From positions 1 to 7,306 of the forward strand of contig DIXX01000061.1 of the NCBI GenBank assembly GCA_002428805.1: a DNA stretch of 7,306 nt, written 5' to 3'. Numbering within the stretch: the first letter of the stretch is position 1; every line of letters begins with the position of its first letter. Source of the DNA: Cetobacterium sp. UBA6069 (GTDB taxonomy: Bacteria > Fusobacteriota > Fusobacteriia > Fusobacteriales > Fusobacteriaceae). The notes under the pieces were generated by a model. The model searched no databases, was not told the origin of the DNA, and worked only from the letters and a program-made list of their open reading frames with translations. A program made the translations under genes and the position numbers. Below, piece by piece: positions 5,284 to 7,306 of this stretch.

Positions 5284-7306
5284 ATGAATAAAATTCAAAC
5301 GACTTGTAACTATTGTTCATTGGCTTGCAATATGGATTTTTATGTAGAAGATGGAGCTATCAAAAAGGTTATCCCTACTGAAAAATATCCTGTTAACAAA
5401 GGATTCAGCTGTATCAAGGGGCTTAACTTAGATAAGCAACTTACTTCAGATGATTTTCCTAAAAACCCTATACTAAAAACACCTACTGGAAGAGAGGAGA
5501 TCTCTTGGGATTCTGCTTACTCACTTTTCAGTGAGAAATTAAAAGATATAGTTCAAAAATATGGTAAAGAAAGTGTGGCTGCTATAAGTACTGGACAACT
5601 TGCCTTAGAGGAAATGGCTTTAGTTGGACATGTTTTTAGAAACTATGTGGGTGGTCAATTAGATGGAAACACAAGACTTTGCATGGCTACTTCTGTTGTT
5701 GCTCACAAACAAAGTTTTGGTTTTGATGCACCTCCTTATACTTTAAACGACTTAGAGCTTTCTGATACAATTATTTTCACTGGAGCTAACCCTGTTGTTG
5801 CTCACCCTATCATCTGGGATAGAGTTAGAAAAAATAAGAATAAAAAAGTTATAGTTATCGATATCAGAAAAAGTGAAACAGCCATAAATGCAGATTACTT
5901 CTTCTGTATAAAACCAAAGAGTGACCTTATTCTTTATTACACAATCGCTAACTACTTAATCCAAAACGATTGGATTGATAAATCATATATTGAAAACTTC
6001 TCAGAAAACTTTGAAGAGTTCAAAAATCATGTAAAAGATTTTTCAATAGATAACATTGAAGAAACTGTTGGAATCACAAAAGAGGAGTTTTTAACTCTTG
6101 CAAAACTTATCCACGAAGGAGATGCTGTTTCTTTCTGGTGGACGATGGGAATCAACCAAAGTTATCAAGCTGTTAGAACTGCTCAAGGTATAATAAACTT
6201 AGCTGTTATGACTGGAAATATGGGAAGACCTGGAACTGGTGCTAACTCTATAACTGGACAGTGTAACGCTATGGGATCTCGTCTTTTCAGTAACACTACT
6301 GGACTTTATGGTGGTGGAGAATACGCTGATGAAGCTAAAAGAAAGTTTGTTGGAGAGGCTCTTGGATTAGACCCTGCTATATTCCCAACAAAACCAACTT
6401 TACCTTATAATGTTATTATCGAAAAAATAATCTCTGGTGAGATTAAAGCTCTTTGGATTCTTTGTACAAACCCAAGACACTCTTGGACAAACAACTACGA
6501 GTTCAAAAAAGCTGTTGAAAACCTAGAACTTTTTGTTGTTCAAGATCTTTATCCAAACACAGATAGTTCAGAGTTAGCAGATCTATTTTTACCAGTTGTA
6601 TCTGGAATTCAAAAAGAGGGAACTCTTATCAACACTGAAAGAAGAATCTCTAAATTGAATCCTGTACTACCAAAACCAGCTGGAACATTCACTGACTTTG
6701 AAGTTATATATAATTTTGGAAAAGCATTGGGAATGGGAGATCTACTAAACGGTTGGGAAACTCCTGAATTAGTTTTCAATAAGATGAAAGCTGTTACTAA
6801 GGGAACTCCATGTGATATGACTGGAGTTAGCTACAAACTTTTAGAAGAGGGATATGGAGTTCAATGGCCATTCCGTGAAGGAGAAGTTTTAGTCGATCAC
6901 GAAAGAAGACTTTATGAAAACAACGAATACTACACTCCAAATAAAAAAGTTAAATTTATATTTGAAGATGTAGCTGAGAACCCTGTTCCAACAAACGAGC
7001 AGTTCCCATACGTTTTAAACACTGGAAGAGGAACGGTTGGGCAATGGCATACTCAGACTAGAACAAAAGAGATCACTTATGTTAACGATTCAACATCTAA
7101 TAGATCGTACATCTATATCTCTAAAAGTTTAGGTGAAAAATTAAATATTGAGAACCAAGAGGAGATTCTTGTTCACTCTATAAATGGTAGAAGTAGTAAA
7201 TTCTGGGCACTGCTTACTGATAATCTACCTCACGATGTTTTATATGCACCGATTCACTATATAGAAACAAATAACCTTACGCTTTCTATATACGACCCTT
7301 ACTCTA
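5284..7306 (+). CDS. Molybdopterin oxidoreductase, NarB/NasA-like nitrate reductase (partial, C-terminus outside window)
   Basis: I read 674 codons without a stop up to the window edge. The protein starts with a [4Fe-4S] motif, Cys8-x2-Cys11-x3-Cys15-x27-Cys43, followed by Lys45 in CIKG, a lysine thought to lie in the electron path to the cofactor. The presumed molybdenum ligand is Cys133 in TRLCMATSVV, encoded by TGC, not a selenocysteine TGA. Further cofactor-binding blocks are GANPVVAHP, WTMGINQS (286-293), TGQCNAMGSR (324-333), LCTNPRHSW (393-401), and a C-terminal dinucleotide-binding domain starting near residue 574 (FPYVLNTGRG). The RLCM context and absence of the Cys/Sec-His pair of formate dehydrogenases favour a cytoplasmic, NarB/NasA-type nitrate reductase, probably using ferredoxin or a similar donor. 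No signal peptide is visible, so a periplasmic NapA is unlikely. AGGAGG (5271-5276) fixes the start. Such enzymes are about 700-730 residues, so only a few dozen are missing. A formate dehydrogenase role is not fully excluded. Confidence 0.85.
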   Translation, partial: MNKIQTTCNYCSLACNMDFYVEDGAIKKVIPTEKYPVNKGFSCIKGLNLDKQLTSDDFPKNPILKTPTGREEISWDSAYSLFSEKLKDIVQKYGKESVAAISTGQLALEEMALVGHVFRNYVGGQLDGNTRLCMATSVVAHKQSFGFDAPPYTLNDLELSDTIIFTGANPVVAHPIIWDRVRKNKNKKVIVIDIRKSETAINADYFFCIKPKSDLILYYTIANYLIQNDWIDKSYIENFSENFEEFKNHVKDFSIDNIEETVGITKEEFLTLAKLIHEGDAVSFWWTMGINQSYQAVRTAQGIINLAVMTGNMGRPGTGANSITGQCNAMGSRLFSNTTGLYGGGEYADEAKRKFVGEALGLDPAIFPTKPTLPYNVIIEKIISGEIKALWILCTNPRHSWTNNYEFKKAVENLELFVVQDLYPNTDSSELADLFLPVVSGIQKEGTLINTERRISKLNPVLPKPAGTFTDFEVIYNFGKALGMGDLLNGWETPELVFNKMKAVTKGTPCDMTGVSYKLLEEGYGVQWPFREGEVLVDHERRLYENNEYYTPNKKVKFIFEDVAENPVPTNEQFPYVLNTGRGTVGQWHTQTRTKEITYVNDSTSNRSYIYISKSLGEKLNIENQEEILVHSINGRSSKFWALLTDNLPHDVLYAPIHYIETNNLTLSIYDPYS

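Noticed and set aside
5279..5287. ATG at 5279 as the molybdoenzyme start.
   Set aside because: It reads ATG TTA TGA and stops at once; the ATG at 5284 is in frame with the long coding region and correctly spaced from AGGAGG.

Overview
The window is AT-rich DNA (very roughly a third G+C by eye) with strong AAGGAG/AGGAGG ribosome binding sites, AGA-dominated arginine codons and tightly packed genes, all on the + strand. The protein families look like those of low-GC anaerobes. However, the ribose-binding protein carries an ordinary signal peptide with no lipobox cysteine, so it should be a free periplasmic protein of a two-membrane cell rather than a Firmicutes lipoprotein. Together these suggest a member of the Fusobacteriota (Fusobacterium, Cetobacterium or Ilyobacter type). 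This is inference from composition and protein style, not a database match.

Layout: (1) 25-354 encodes a small DUF1622-type membrane protein, closed by a strong intrinsic terminator whose stem contains the gene's own stop codon. (2) 386-501 is a compact control region: a near-consensus promoter with an extended -10, a GTGTACAC-centred palindrome, and a perfect 13-bp tandem duplication just before a strong ribosome binding site. (3) 502-5162 is a complete ribose uptake and activation operon, rbsK-rbsD-rbsA-rbsC-rbsB. The genes abut or overlap, except for a 37-bp gap before rbsB, and the operon ends in an intrinsic terminator at 5198-5232. (4) 5242-5283 holds a second promoter region and a strong ribosome binding site. 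(5) 5284 to the window edge is the first 674 codons of a molybdopterin/[4Fe-4S] oxidoreductase that best resembles soluble NarB/NasA-type nitrate reductases; its C-terminus lies outside the window.

How the genes work together: RbsB captures ribose in the periplasm. RbsC (membrane permease) and RbsA (double ATPase) import it. RbsD converts the pyranose form towards the furanose form. RbsK phosphorylates it to ribose 5-phosphate for the pentose phosphate pathway. Gene order matches the Bacillus rbsRKDACB cluster without rbsR; no ribose regulator is encoded here. The molybdoenzyme appears to be a separate transcription unit concerned with redox metabolism.

I found no new system in this window. 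The most interesting signals are regulatory: the rbsB terminator hairpin is at the same time a perfect TGTGA-N6-TCACA CRP/FNR-family palindrome, placed where an activator of the molybdoenzyme promoter would sit, and the rbs leader has an unusual palindrome plus tandem-repeat arrangement. I saw no RNA genes, insertion sequences, CRISPR arrays or riboswitches.
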